DNA of 64,000 nucleotides from NCBI RefSeq assembly GCF_001949145.1, contig NW_019091355.1, positions 5,796,699-5,860,698 on the forward strand. Reading direction: 5' to 3'. The notes beneath the pieces are model-generated. The model searched no databases and was not told the DNA's origin. It was given only the letters and a program-made list of their open reading frames with translations. The position numbers were made by a program, and so were the translations under genes. This document shows, one piece after another, positions 24,105 through 34,149 of this stretch. How positions within the stretch are numbered: the stretch's first letter is position 1; each line of letters opens with the position of its first letter. This stretch comes from Acanthaster planci. Its lineage: Eukaryota; Echinodermata; Asteroidea; Valvatida; Acanthasteridae.

Positions 24105-26502
24105 TACTTATGCATTCAATACATTTAACATTGTGAATTTATCATCATTTTAATATTTTTCAAGTGAACTACAAACAGTATTATCATATGCACAAGTGAT
24201 GTCTCTCCACGGAAGGGGTGAATTGCTTGAAACAAGCATTTGGAAGGAAATGTCCCTGATGTAGTGAAACAGTCTATTCAGGGGAATAAGAATTGGAAGA
24301 TGAATGAAGGATTCACAAGAATTCTGTAAATGATAGAATGTCGTTGAATTCATTAGTGGGGTGGTTTTTCCATAGAACTTTCAATATGTGGTTTGCCCTT
24401 GCATCAGATTTGCACAATTCATATTGTTCATTTCACCGTTGTAATCCAGTCATTTACAAATCAGCCGCAATATGAAAAATGTTTACAGAGAAACACTTTT
24501 TGTGTGGCATAACACTCTCCCTCAACATTTGAAAGTATCTTTTGATGTCAAGTGTGTTTAAAAGTGTTTGTAATTGAAAATTGTTTGTAAACATTAAAAA
24601 TTTGCCATGCTTTTGTGGCCAACAGAGGGCACTGCTGTGATGTCGGTCCTGGAAGGCACTGCTTAATTTACAGGTTCTTCTGCTCCAATTGTGTATTCAA
24701 AATTTGTTCATTGAAAACAATTTTGAGATAGGGTTGCTTATTGGCTTTTTGATATGAACTTACAAATTGAAATTTAGAACAACAATATCAAACGGTGGAG
24801 CAGGTTTTGGTGCACAATTCACAGAAATTTGCATAGTATAAAAATCAAAGAGGCACAAACAAAAACTTTAAAAGGAGCACAAAACAGCTTGAAAGTTAAG
24901 AGAGTTTAAACACAAAGGGCATTGTATGGACCCTTTAAATCACAAATTAACACACAAGTCGGGTCACAAGTATCAGGATATCAGTAATATTACAGGTCTG
25001 GAAGGAATGCTTCTGTCATAATTCCTTTAAAAAGTTTTTGATTTTAGACAGAATGGTTGAATGATGACTGCATAAAATTATGTACAACTGTGATTCATGT
25101 TCTGTGCAGTCTGTTCAGAAAAAAAATTGCTGTGCTTTATGTAATAAATATCAAACAGAGTTAAAACTAGACTGCAAGGAAAAGAACTAGAAGTTGTGAG
25201 ATTCAATTGATTGAGACTATTTTAAATAGTCAGTCGCTAAAATTTGATATAGATTTTACTCTTTTGAGCAAATTTCCTCCCCTTTCAGTGGTGTATGGGG
25301 GGTTGGCTGTTAGCATTGAAAGTATTGAACCATCTCCAGAGAACAGCAACATTGATAAAGTATGATCCAAGGGTTCTGAAAGGCAACGCAGATCAGTGTA
25401 ACTCGGTCTTGAAAGATTCCTTAAAAATTGGGCATTTATTAGCACGTCCCAATACATGTTTACTCATGAAGTTATTACCATGCTTTCATCATGTGTATAC
25501 TATTTCACTATTGGTAATACTTATATTTTTTATCAATTTTTATCTTTTACAGTATTTGTCCGATCATGTGTTCCATGTATATGTATTATTTACCACAAAC
25601 ATTGTTTTATTGAAAGGTTATCTAAACACCTTTGAATATTACAACAGGACATTGAACTATGCAAAAATCTGGACAAAGCAAGACATCAGGTTGCAGAACT
25701 GTCCTCGTAGTTTTATTAAGTGACTGTCAAATTTCATGTTAATCCTTTTCTTACATGTATTTGTAGCTTTTAGTGTGTAGTGCTAGCTCAAGAGTAGAGA
25801 AGTGCATCATAGCTTCCACGAAGACCTCTTAACAGATTTTAGTGTTTTGTTGAAGATGCGTAAAAGTGGTCCTTTACGAATGAATTAGACATTTTTTCCT
25901 GCTATTCTAACTCATGTACAACTTTGTGGCAAAAGTTCATGTAGAATTGTTTGTTAGAAATTAAACACCAGAATGTGTAAGTGAACTAAGCAGGACAGGC
26001 AGCTTACTGAAAGTAGTACATGAGTTAGACTTCTGCTTTAGATCGTCAGTTTTAAGGAACTTTCTTGAAAACTCTTTGAGACTTCATAGAGAAAACTTCA
26101 ACCATTAAATTCAGATTATACATACATCTGACATGAAGTTCCACCTTTTTAAACATGATTTTGTCTGTGTCCAGAACTTTCAAAGCTGCTATTCCTACTC
26201 CTTGTCGTAGTAGCCCCCGCCCCTGTTACACCCTTATCTGATTACCAAAATAGGAACTCATTACTGTGGTAGATGCACATGTTAAATGCATGTACCTCTT
26301 CATCCAATTGGATGCTGTGACTTGTTAAAAGGCCTTTGTCTATTGGAGTTCAGAATGTGTAGAGTGCCACTGTGCTAATGACTTCTGCTTTTTAGGTCTC
26401 TAGTGAACCTAAATAATATTTAACTTCATTCAAGACCTAAAGTCTCTTAAATTCCTTTCATTAAACAAGACACAAATTGTTCTTTTCAAACCTTTGTACA
26501 GT

Positions 26503-26508
26503 TTTATT
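26503..26508 (-). terminator. Candidate poly(A) signal of the death-domain gene (AATAAA)
   Basis: The minus strand reads GCAATAAAAC about 880 nt after the stop codon. Confidence 0.35.
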
Positions 26509-27386
26509 GCAAAAGTGTTCACATGATCTTCAAAACGTCTGGAGGAGTGCGCATCAGTTTTACACACTTCAGCAGCAAAGTTAGATTCCATCTCACAAAC
26601 TCGTCATTTAGAAAGGACTTGTGTGAAAGTTAAAGCACAGTTATATATTGGGCTGATCAGTACAGTTTTTAAAAGAAACAGTTAAATTCTACTTTTTCCA
26701 CAAGGTAAGAAAGTTTTGTCAACCCCTGAAAAACTAGAAAAAAATTGCACGTATGTTAACTTTTCACCAATCCTATGCTCAATTAATGGTTCATATCTAA
26801 AGTAAATTTGGGTAATGATTGTCAGGAATATTTTGTAATGACTGTCAGAATTGTTCATGAAAAATGAAAACACTTCCACTAGGAAATAAATTTACAAATG
26901 CTAAGTGGTGAACAGGGTGCAGTCACACTGCAAATCTTGTCACATCAAAGCAAAACTTGGCTGTCCAACATCTGGAGAGTGTTCCATTCAGGTATTGCTA
27001 CCAGTATTGGAGAGTGATTTCTCACTGGACAGGCACAATCAAATTGTGATTACTGGCCACATTGACCTGGAAACATCTTGCCATTGTTCCCAGGAGTCAC
27101 TGCATAGGTCAGTGTCATTTATAAGCACCACGATGTTCAGGAAACAGTCAAATTACTTGTTTTTCATTGCCTAAGTTTTAAAACCAGCTGGGCCTTATTT
27201 CTTTTGAAGCAATACTGTGCTGTTTTCCCTCTTTCAATATGCTCATGAAATGTTGATGTAGGGCTGTACTTTTCTGAAATACTGTAAGTTTATTAACAGT
27301 GACGCATTCCATGCCTGCCACTGTTTGATATCAACAAAGGGTGCCTGTATTTGTATTCCAAGAGTACAGTGCCATAATCCAGTATG

Positions 27387-27718
27387 CTAGACGTCCTCCA
27401 GCCGCAGTGTCGTGCAGTAATACTGTGACCTGGACACGTCCAGCAGCATGAGGGCAGCCTTCTCAAACCCGCACGTAACCAGCCGGTTAACCAGTGCCCC
27501 TGCCGTCTTGAACACGCCTCGGTCACGGCATGTTGCAAGGGCACGGGCCATCTGGTCGCAGGGGTCCCGCTGCTGTCGCTTAATCAGGTCTACTGTGCGC
27601 CTGTCTAAGCCCTCTGTGATGTTAGATGGGATGTTCTGCACCACCGAGGGCCACTCGTGGGCCCGGCTGACATGGATCCAGCTGGTCACGTATCGGAGGC
27701 AAAAATCGCACATTGCAC
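27387..27718 (-). CDS. Divergent C-terminal death-fold domain 5 and stop
   Basis: The last exon. EWPSVVQNIPSNITEGLDRR, MARALATC and FKTAGALVNRLVTCGF keep the helical death-fold spacing, but the helix-5 Trp is missing and there are several Cys. It ends with a short tail and TAG. Assignment to the death fold is tentative. Confidence 0.6.
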
Positions 27719-30700
27719 CTGCAGAAAATTTGGTAATAGATTACCTAATAGATTATGTATATAGAAATCGTGGCATTTGGGATGGTAAACAGTTTTCTTT
27801 AAATAAGCAAAACCAACAGAATAACTGCAGTTTCTGTATACAGACTGTACTTTGGGAAAGGGCTCATTTTTGGGTAGGGAAGCTCAACTGGAATGAGTAA
27901 TTTTCTTGACTTAAAAACTTCAAATTCTGACATGGAGGAACAGGGTACATTGGGGGCAGACTAGCCCAATCTCCTACAGTCAGTTAAAACATAAAATAAA
28001 AAAAACATCTTTATCAATAGCCTGTCAACAAAAAAGTCACCAGTTAACATTTACTGAACCTAAGTTGCACAGCCCCTGGTACCCATGTGCTCATTCGCAG
28101 AGATGTAAATGTTATCATGTGTCCTGCTCAGAGACACAAGAAATGTGCTCCAGGTGAATGTAATCAAGAGGGGAATATTTCCATCAAGTGTCCTGCTCAG
28201 AGACACAAGAAATGTGCCCCAGGTGAATGTAATCAAGACGGGAACTATTTCCATCAAGTGTCCTGCTCAGAGACACAAGAAATGTGCCCCAGGTGAATGT
28301 AAGGAAGAGTGGAATTATTTCTTCCAAAACCCAACCAAAATTAACATACATGTATATGCCTTTGTACCAGTGCACTATTAGACACAATAAAGCAGTGTCT
28401 TCCTTAGCGACACAAGAATTTTTCTCAAGTGAGTAATGGAGTTATATTTAGCAAAGCAAAACAATCACACTACTACGTCTACACTGATCATCTTGAATTT
28501 CACACGTTAATGTTGGAAAATAAACTTTACACATTTTAAATGAATTTTAGATATCAAAGGGCGCTCTGAAAATTATTAATTGCGATTTAGATACTGTAAG
28601 TATTATCAACAAACCTGTAGAAATGTCTACAGATCCCATCTTATCCACATCCAGCCCGACTGCGCCCAATCCGACGCTTTCAAGTGCTTTCAGGAGCTCG
28701 GTGTGTGAGGCATATTTCCCCCTCGTCTCTTTCCAGCGCACAAGCAGTCTGTAGCCCAATTCGGCTATGAAGTCGCCGTCGTATTGTATCATCATGGGTT
28801 TGGTGTCGACTCTGAGCTTATCGGCCAGTGGTTGCATCATGTCGTTCTCGATCTGCGAGGCAGCAAACTTCAGACCTGACGACGAAGAGGAATACGGCTG
28901 TATCTTACTTTTCTCAGTCCTCCCTGTCTTTTAAAGCCCAATGACACTCACAAGCCTATTGCCAATGTCTTGTAAATTTTCACACCCACAAAATTGGACT
29001 AGTTTGGCGTGAAGTTTGAGGTGTTGAGAATACGTAGGCCTACAGCCTTTATCTTGAGTATAGGCCCTGGAAATTCTTGATGTCAGCTGACGTTTTACAG
29101 AGTGCCATCAAGCTTTAGTTTGGTTTACCCCCCTCCCTTTGTTCTCAAACAATTATTCCAAGATACTCTGTTGAAAAGAGCACACAAATCTCACGTTTAT
29201 CCTTTACGAGTTCTTCATCCAAGATGTCGGCGTTCAGTCTCAGTCCAACCTCCTCCATCTTGTACATGAGGTCCTCAAACCGCGCTCCCTCCCCCTTCCC
29301 GTCACTGTCCCTCCAAGCCACTAGAGAGTTCAATAGGAACAGCTTCTTGTTGAAGTCCTGTCCGTGTTCTCTTGTGAAGCCGTCGATTTGTTCCTCCGTC
29401 AAGCCCAGCCGACGCACCAGGCGGTAAATGGTTTCGCGGCTGGCGTCTTTGGAGATGATGCGAAGTAGAACAACTGTGAGGAAAAGGATTTAAATCTGAT
29501 ATTTTGAGGCTTCTAGTTTTTGATAAAACTATTAGGGACATTTTTTGTACCTGAGGCTAGAATAGTTTAATTTCATTTCTAATTATTTTCCTTGAACCTA
29601 GCTATCCTTACAGAGAATTGGCTAAATCAAGCTTTGGTAAACTAAAGGTGTGATTTCGGGCTAGGCTATATTCAAACGTTTTGAGAGGTTGTTGTACAAT
29701 TTGGCAAATGGTATTTTGAAGTTTGTTAAACTTTTGAGTTCACACGCATGGAGCAAGAAATTCCTGTATAATGCAAATGAATTTACCATCACGTGCATCC
29801 ACTGAGCTAATAATCGTGCATCTGTCAGCAGCTAATTCCATGCCACACTTGCGCATTGCTTGCAACAACTTAGTATGAGACGCCCTCTTGTTGAGCGTCT
29901 CGAATGAGTCTTCCCGCCATCTGTACAAGATCTGAAATTTGTGGTCGTTGAGCTCGTCCACATAGTTCTGCCGAGATTCTTCAAGATCGACTTTGAGAGT
30001 GTCAGCTAGGGGTTGGAGATCACCAGGAAGGCCCTTAGCAATGGATCTCAAGCCTAAATTAAAAGAAAAATATAAAATATTCAGTTAATTCACTGTCATG
30101 GAAGTCGTTATTATCATACTTGCTCTAAACCGAAACGGAACCATGGGTAATTCATTGAAACCTACGTTCATTGGTCAGCAAGTTTCTATTGAGGTTGATG
30201 GCAGCAGATGTCATCTTGACAGCCCTGAATGCTTCAATCAGCTTGGTAAACGTAGCCTCCTCCGCACTCGTCAGCATCCACTTCTCTAAGACGGCGTACC
30301 GCTGCTCATCAAAGTCACGATGATGCGGGAGGAGACTAAGGTTGAGGATCTCCACCTCTGACAAACCAAAGAGATGCATTGCGAGGGGAACCACGTAGTC
30401 CTTGGGGATATCCTTTGAAATGGTTCGAAGGACTACGTCTAGAAGAGTCAGAAAGATCCGAAAATATGGGAGTCGTAAATTCCATGCTTTGAAATAAAAG
30501 CAACTTTTATAAACTGTGTCATACTCGTGAACGAAAGCAAGACAGTTTCCGACAAAGATTCAATCGAATGTAAAAGCAAGTCACCTTTGACGACTTCCTC
30601 GTCGGTGAAACTTTCTTGGATCTCTGGAGGAGCGGGATCCTCTCTTTCCTGAAAGATACGATTTTAAATTTAATGTACGTGACGATTTCCCATCCTTTGT

Positions 30701-33622
30701 CGAAAACTTTAAGGGTATACAAAATCAAAACATGAGAAGTTTGCATGCAATCTCAATCAATTTTCCGAATTAGTAGTTCTCACCTTCGGAATAATCAACT
30801 TTGATGACGACACCACATCTCCTAGAATACTCTCAAGGTTATTCAGCGTGAACTGCCTCCCACTCCCCCGGTTAATCGTCCCAGCATGCACCGTAAGTCG
30901 ATGCAGGAGGACCTTCCCCGAGTAGTCGGCTTGGAAACGCCCTCGGTAGACACCTTCCCCAAAAAAGTCCTTACGGTTGACTCGATTACGTAACCATTTG
31001 AGTTGGAGGCGATCCCTTCGGTAACTGGGGTTACCAAAAGTGTTGACGATCAAATCTCCAATGAGACGGATGTAAAATGTCTGAAAATAATTTTTTAAAG
31101 ACGTATGGATAAATTTCATCTAATTCACTGCTGGCTTGACAACTACAATACTCAGAGAAACCGTGGACGGTGCTGTTATTCATTTTAAATCTGCTGTCTG
31201 AACTAGGCGTTCTATCTTCCTCTCTGGAAATCACTTTGATTTCAAAAATTAAAGAATATATATTTGGAATGATGTTATGGGCTTTATGTTAATTCAAATG
31301 TAATACAGCGATTACCATTGTAAAACTCTGTGCCTACCTCACCCGTCATGGCCTTAAAGGGTTCTGTTCTGGTCGATTCACACAATTTGTACCTAAAAAG
31401 ATAAGGAACATGTCAAGTGTATCTTGAGGATCCATTGACTATCTACAGGTACAATTTTTGGGAGGTAGAAATAAATTAACATATTAGGCTTGTCGCTCAC
31501 CGAGGTAGTTTTTACACCCAGTCGTGCGAGAGTTTGCCAGGACAAATTCATAAGACAGCTTCCATGTTGGAATTCAAACCCAGGGCTTCCTTGCACACGT
31601 CTTAATTGATCAACCACAGATATTTCGGGATGTAGCCGGTTCAAACATTAGAATAATTACAGCAACAGGTTTTGGCTTGTTTGGATTTAAATAATTCCTT
31701 TGATTGGCATTGTTTATTTATCCAATTCATCTTAATCAGAAACCTTCTTGAGCTTTTCTCTCCTCAGTTGGGTATAAAGATACATTCACTTAGGATTTCA
31801 TTTTGAATGTACATCTCCCCGGCGCAAATCCATCTTTGAAATAGATTGTTCGCGGTACCTGCTGCTACATCTGATTCGAACCAGCCAGCCAACACTGGGA
31901 AGCTTGGTGGTCGAGTGGTTAAGCATGAGGTCGTGGGTTCGAGTACCACCCGAGTATGGTTGTGGTTTTTCTCGAGTATGCTGCCCCAGTTTGGTACTCA
32001 AGTTCTCCTTCACAACGAATATTACTGAAAGGAGTTCAAAGGCGATTTACTCGTTCCTGTTTGGGCCTCCCTAGAAGTCATTTGCCAAATTCCAGCCGGG
32101 ACATTAATAAAGTATTCGACCCATAGTTCCAAGCTGGGTCTGTCCTACTTAACGAATAGGCTAAACTTTTTGGCAGTCGTCTTTGTAGCCAAATGTATCT
32201 ATAGCAAATTTGACATTGAATCAGAGAGCTATATCGGTCTTAATTCTAGACACATTGATGATGTTAAATTTATTCATCATTATTATAGAACTATAGCTTT
32301 TCACGAGTCACTTTTGTCAGATTCCCCCGTTTGTGGGATACCCTGCCTGCAGACGTTGTAGATAGCCTGATCTTTGGTCTCAACACTTTCATTGCCAAAC
32401 TGAGGCTACGTTGGCTGACTCCTGGTGTGAACTACATGGCATCTGGAGCCCTTATACAGATGGGATTTCGCTTAACCTTTTTCCTGAACTCTGTTTTTGG
32501 GTGTTTTTTCTCTTAATCGCATGGGTTTTTTTTGTAACTGCTTAAGTATATTACCTGGGTTTGTGTTTGTATGTTTGTGCAGTCGTTGCTTGTTTTCTGG
32601 GTCGTTTGTTCGTCTGTACGTTTGTTTGTTGGGTTGTTTGTCTTCTGTCTGTCTGGTGTGGGTGGGCAGACGGTTTGTCTGTCTGTTGGTTTGTTGTCCT
32701 TCCCTTTGTCTTACTTTTTGTCCCGTTTTGTTTGTTTTGTTTCTACTACTTGTATGTCTCAGAGGTTGTGTTTCTTCGTCTGTAAGGTCACCTGTTTCTT
32801 GTCGACTGTCTCTTTGGAGTTTGTTTTGTGGGAGTTTTGTTTTGTTCTTAGATTTTTAGTTACCGTCGGGTGCCTTCCTTGCTTTTCTTGTTGCAGTACA
32901 TAACATTATCCCATAAACTTTAGGATTGTGTAATACTCTGAAGGGTTATTCTCTTCGCCCTTGGGATTATGTGTTTTAAAGTGAGTCTGCAAAATGTTTG
33001 CGACTTTGCAGTGTACCGTTTTTAGTCATGCTATGGAAGAACTACTTGATAGTGATTTAGTTCACTTGTTAGTAATCCCGCAGGGGCATGCAACTATTTT
33101 GGTGTTTGGGTCTTAGTCTTTTTATAAGGTTTGATGCTATATTTAAACTTTGTCTTTTTATGTCTTTACTATTTGTAATTTTTTTTTACTTATTTTGTTT
33201 TATCCATTTTTAATTTTACCTGCGAAATAATGAATGAAATGACTGAAATGAAAAAGGTTATGGGAGGCAGAGCACGTGTGCGAGTCGGCGTTCGGCCACG
33301 ATGATGTTGCTAGCTCTCGCGCGCTTAGTGCTGTTCCCTCATGATCTTGGACGTGCTTCGTTTTGGGTAAGTTCTGTTGAATTAAACTGGCTTATTCGGA
33401 GCAAATTAGAGCTTCCTACTTTAGCTTTAACCTGTTAACCGCAGTTAAAAAGCCTAGTTGAAAAGCCTGTCAGACGGTTGGTTTTACTCACCCGCTTTCC
33501 AGCATGTAGGCTTTGAGATCTTCCAAGCCATTGGGCTTAACAAGGTGAGCCACTATCTCAGTTGGGTCATCCTGTCTCTGATGGACAACGAATAAGACGA
33601 GGTCTCCCTTTGGCTGCGGCAT
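27387..33622 (-). CDS. UPA-like domain protein with five tandem death-fold domains (9 exons, 652 aa)
   Basis: Minus-strand exons in transcript order: 33622-33492, 31392-31338, 31080-30784, 30648-30585, 30438-30166, 30053-29787, 29473-29195, 28875-28615 and 27718-27387 (TAG). All introns are GT/AG and the phases agree, giving exactly 652 codons plus stop. Residues 1 to about 160 resemble the UPA domain of UNC5, PIDD and ankyrins: GYKL, then PF, then a strand-rich part ending GSGRQFTLN. An acidic linker (about 162-182, EREDPAPPE) follows, then five death-fold domains at about 183-273, 274-362, 363-455, 456-542 and 543-652. No signal peptide, membrane segment or enzyme motif is visible, so a cytoplasmic scaffold or adaptor is likely; the function is inferred. 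I do not recognise a named orthologue. The start may not be final: the first exon has a good acceptor 6 nt before ATG, so an upstream exon, coding or not, is possible. Confidence 0.85.
28118..28310. repeat. Three tandem copies of a 69-70 bp repeat
   Basis: Starts of GTCCTGCTCAGAGACACAAG fall at 28,121, 28,190 and 28,260. A degraded fourth copy may lie near 28,395. It sits in the intron between death domains 4 and 5. Confidence 0.85.
28615..28875 (-). CDS. Death domain 4 (type B)
   Basis: A phase 1-1 exon with LKFAASQIENDMMQPLADKL, LLVRWKETRG and YASHTELLKALESVGL. Confidence 0.85.
29195..29473 (-). CDS. Death domain 3 (type A)
   Basis: A phase 1-1 exon with VVLLRIISKDASRETI, RRLGLTEEQIDGF, LLNSLVAWRD and FEDLMYKMEEVGL. 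A classic death-domain pattern. Confidence 0.87.
29787..30053 (-). CDS. Death domain 2 (type B)
   Basis: A phase 1-1 exon with LRSIAKGLPGDLQPLADTL, ILYRWRED and RASHTKLLQAMRKCGM. The W of YRWRE is the usual death-domain helix-5 Trp. It is closest to domain 4. Confidence 0.85.
30166..30438 (-). CDS. Death domain 1 (type A)
   Basis: A phase 1-1 exon. It starts DVVLRTISKDIP, has the helix-3/4 region LFGLSEVEILNL and the helix-5 segment LEKWML, and ends LTNE. It is closest in this protein to domain 3. Confidence 0.8.
30585..30648 (-). CDS. Linker exon between UPA and death domains
   Basis: A 64-nt exon coding about 21 acidic, proline-containing residues. It starts in phase 0 and ends in phase 1, and so converts the phase-0 UPA part to the phase-1 death-domain exons. 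Confidence 0.8.
30784..33622 (-). CDS. N-terminal UPA-like region (exons 1-3)
   Basis: Exons 33622-33492, 31392-31338 and 31080-30784. The pattern (ESGYKL, PFKAMTGETFYIRLIGDL, NRKDFF, VLLHRLTVHAG, GRQFTLN) parallels the UPA domain of UNC5, where GYVL, then HNLRLSI, then a closing GQ-F strand occur in the same order. The match is by eye and modest. In UNC5 and PIDD a ZU5 domain precedes UPA; none is seen here. Confidence 0.5.
31885..32130 (+). mobile_element. tRNA-derived SINE (Ser/Leu-like head)
   Basis: A box A-like TGGTCGAGTGGTTAAG and a box B-like GGGTTCGAGTACC about 33 nt later form a tRNA-Ser/Leu-like 5' head, followed by an unrelated body. It lies in intron 1 of the death-domain gene, opposite in strand to that gene. 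The 3' limit is approximate. Confidence 0.6.
32160..33254 (+). mobile_element. 3' end of a non-LTR retrotransposon (LINE)
   Basis: The frame around 32,290-32,410 reads RFPRLWDTLPADVV and then NTFIAKLRLRWL, the common C-terminal signature of LINE ORF2 proteins (usually WNSLP...V then F...L). A long T/G-rich 3' UTR-like tract follows (32,560-32,850) and then a tail of AATGAATGAAATGACTGAAA type. It is 5'-truncated and frame-broken, so a dead copy. Confidence 0.6.
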
Positions 33623-34118
33623 TTTGTCCTAAAAACCAAGAGAAATAATGACACACTGGAAATTCCAGGGTCTCATCGAAGAATGGGAATGGGCAAAATC
33701 TCAAGCAAATCTTTCAAACGGCATAAATCTCTTGGCCACTCATAAACAATATTTTTTCGAAAATATTGAAATTGAGGGGGTGACTGTCCGTAGCAATACA
33801 TGAAAGGTATTGGCGTCTATACCACAATGAATAAACATAACTATCAATACGTACGGCGAAAAGAAGAAATCTGCCGGCTTGAAGTTTACAGTTAATCTAC
33901 TAAATTCTGAAAGATTGATACGCACCAAACAGAGCGTCGCAAAATAATGACCAACAGACGTTTGTTTTTGACAATCGCTTTTGGCAATTTTAAATAATGC
34001 TCTGAAGTCATAGCCTTAACATCATAGAGCAAAAAATAATCAAGCACGTACATCGTGCTGATTCAAAGTTACTTCGCGAATAACATAACAGCACATGACC
34101 AGCCCGCCTTCAGCGTCT

Positions 34119-34138
34119 GTTGCTAAGGCGTTGCTAGG
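34119..34138 (+). promoter_or_regulatory. Two direct RFX X-box half-site-like motifs
   Basis: GTTGCTAAGG and GTTGCTAGG lie one base apart in a locally CpG-richer patch about 500 nt upstream of the first identified exon of the death-domain gene, where its promoter could be. RFX sites are normally inverted half-sites, so this is a weak call. Confidence 0.25.
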
Positions 34139-34149
34139 GATGTTGTTTA

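Larger units (their letters stand above)
23753..27386. other. Convergent intergenic region and 3' UTRs
   Basis: AT-rich sequence between the tolloid stop and the death-domain gene stop. Candidate polyadenylation hexamers are ATTAAA at 24,099 and AATAAA at 25,143 for tolloid on the plus strand, and AATAAA at 26,508-26,503 on the minus strand. I see no coding exon. The 142-codon open frame near 25.3-25.7 kb has no recognisable domain and is likely UTR or chance. Confidence 0.5.

Noticed and set aside
25295-25723. 142-codon plus-strand open frame after tolloid
   Set aside because: Its composition is like the surrounding AT-rich UTR and no domain is visible. It cannot continue tolloid, which has a clear stop at 23,752.
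27448-27900. 150-codon plus-strand open frame
   Set aside because: It is the antisense shadow of the last death-domain exon, which fits phase, domain and splice sites on the other strand.
32497-32903. Overlapping open frames rich in Leu, Val, Cys and Phe
   Set aside because: They come from a T/G-rich low-complexity tract in the LINE 3' region, which opens several frames at once.
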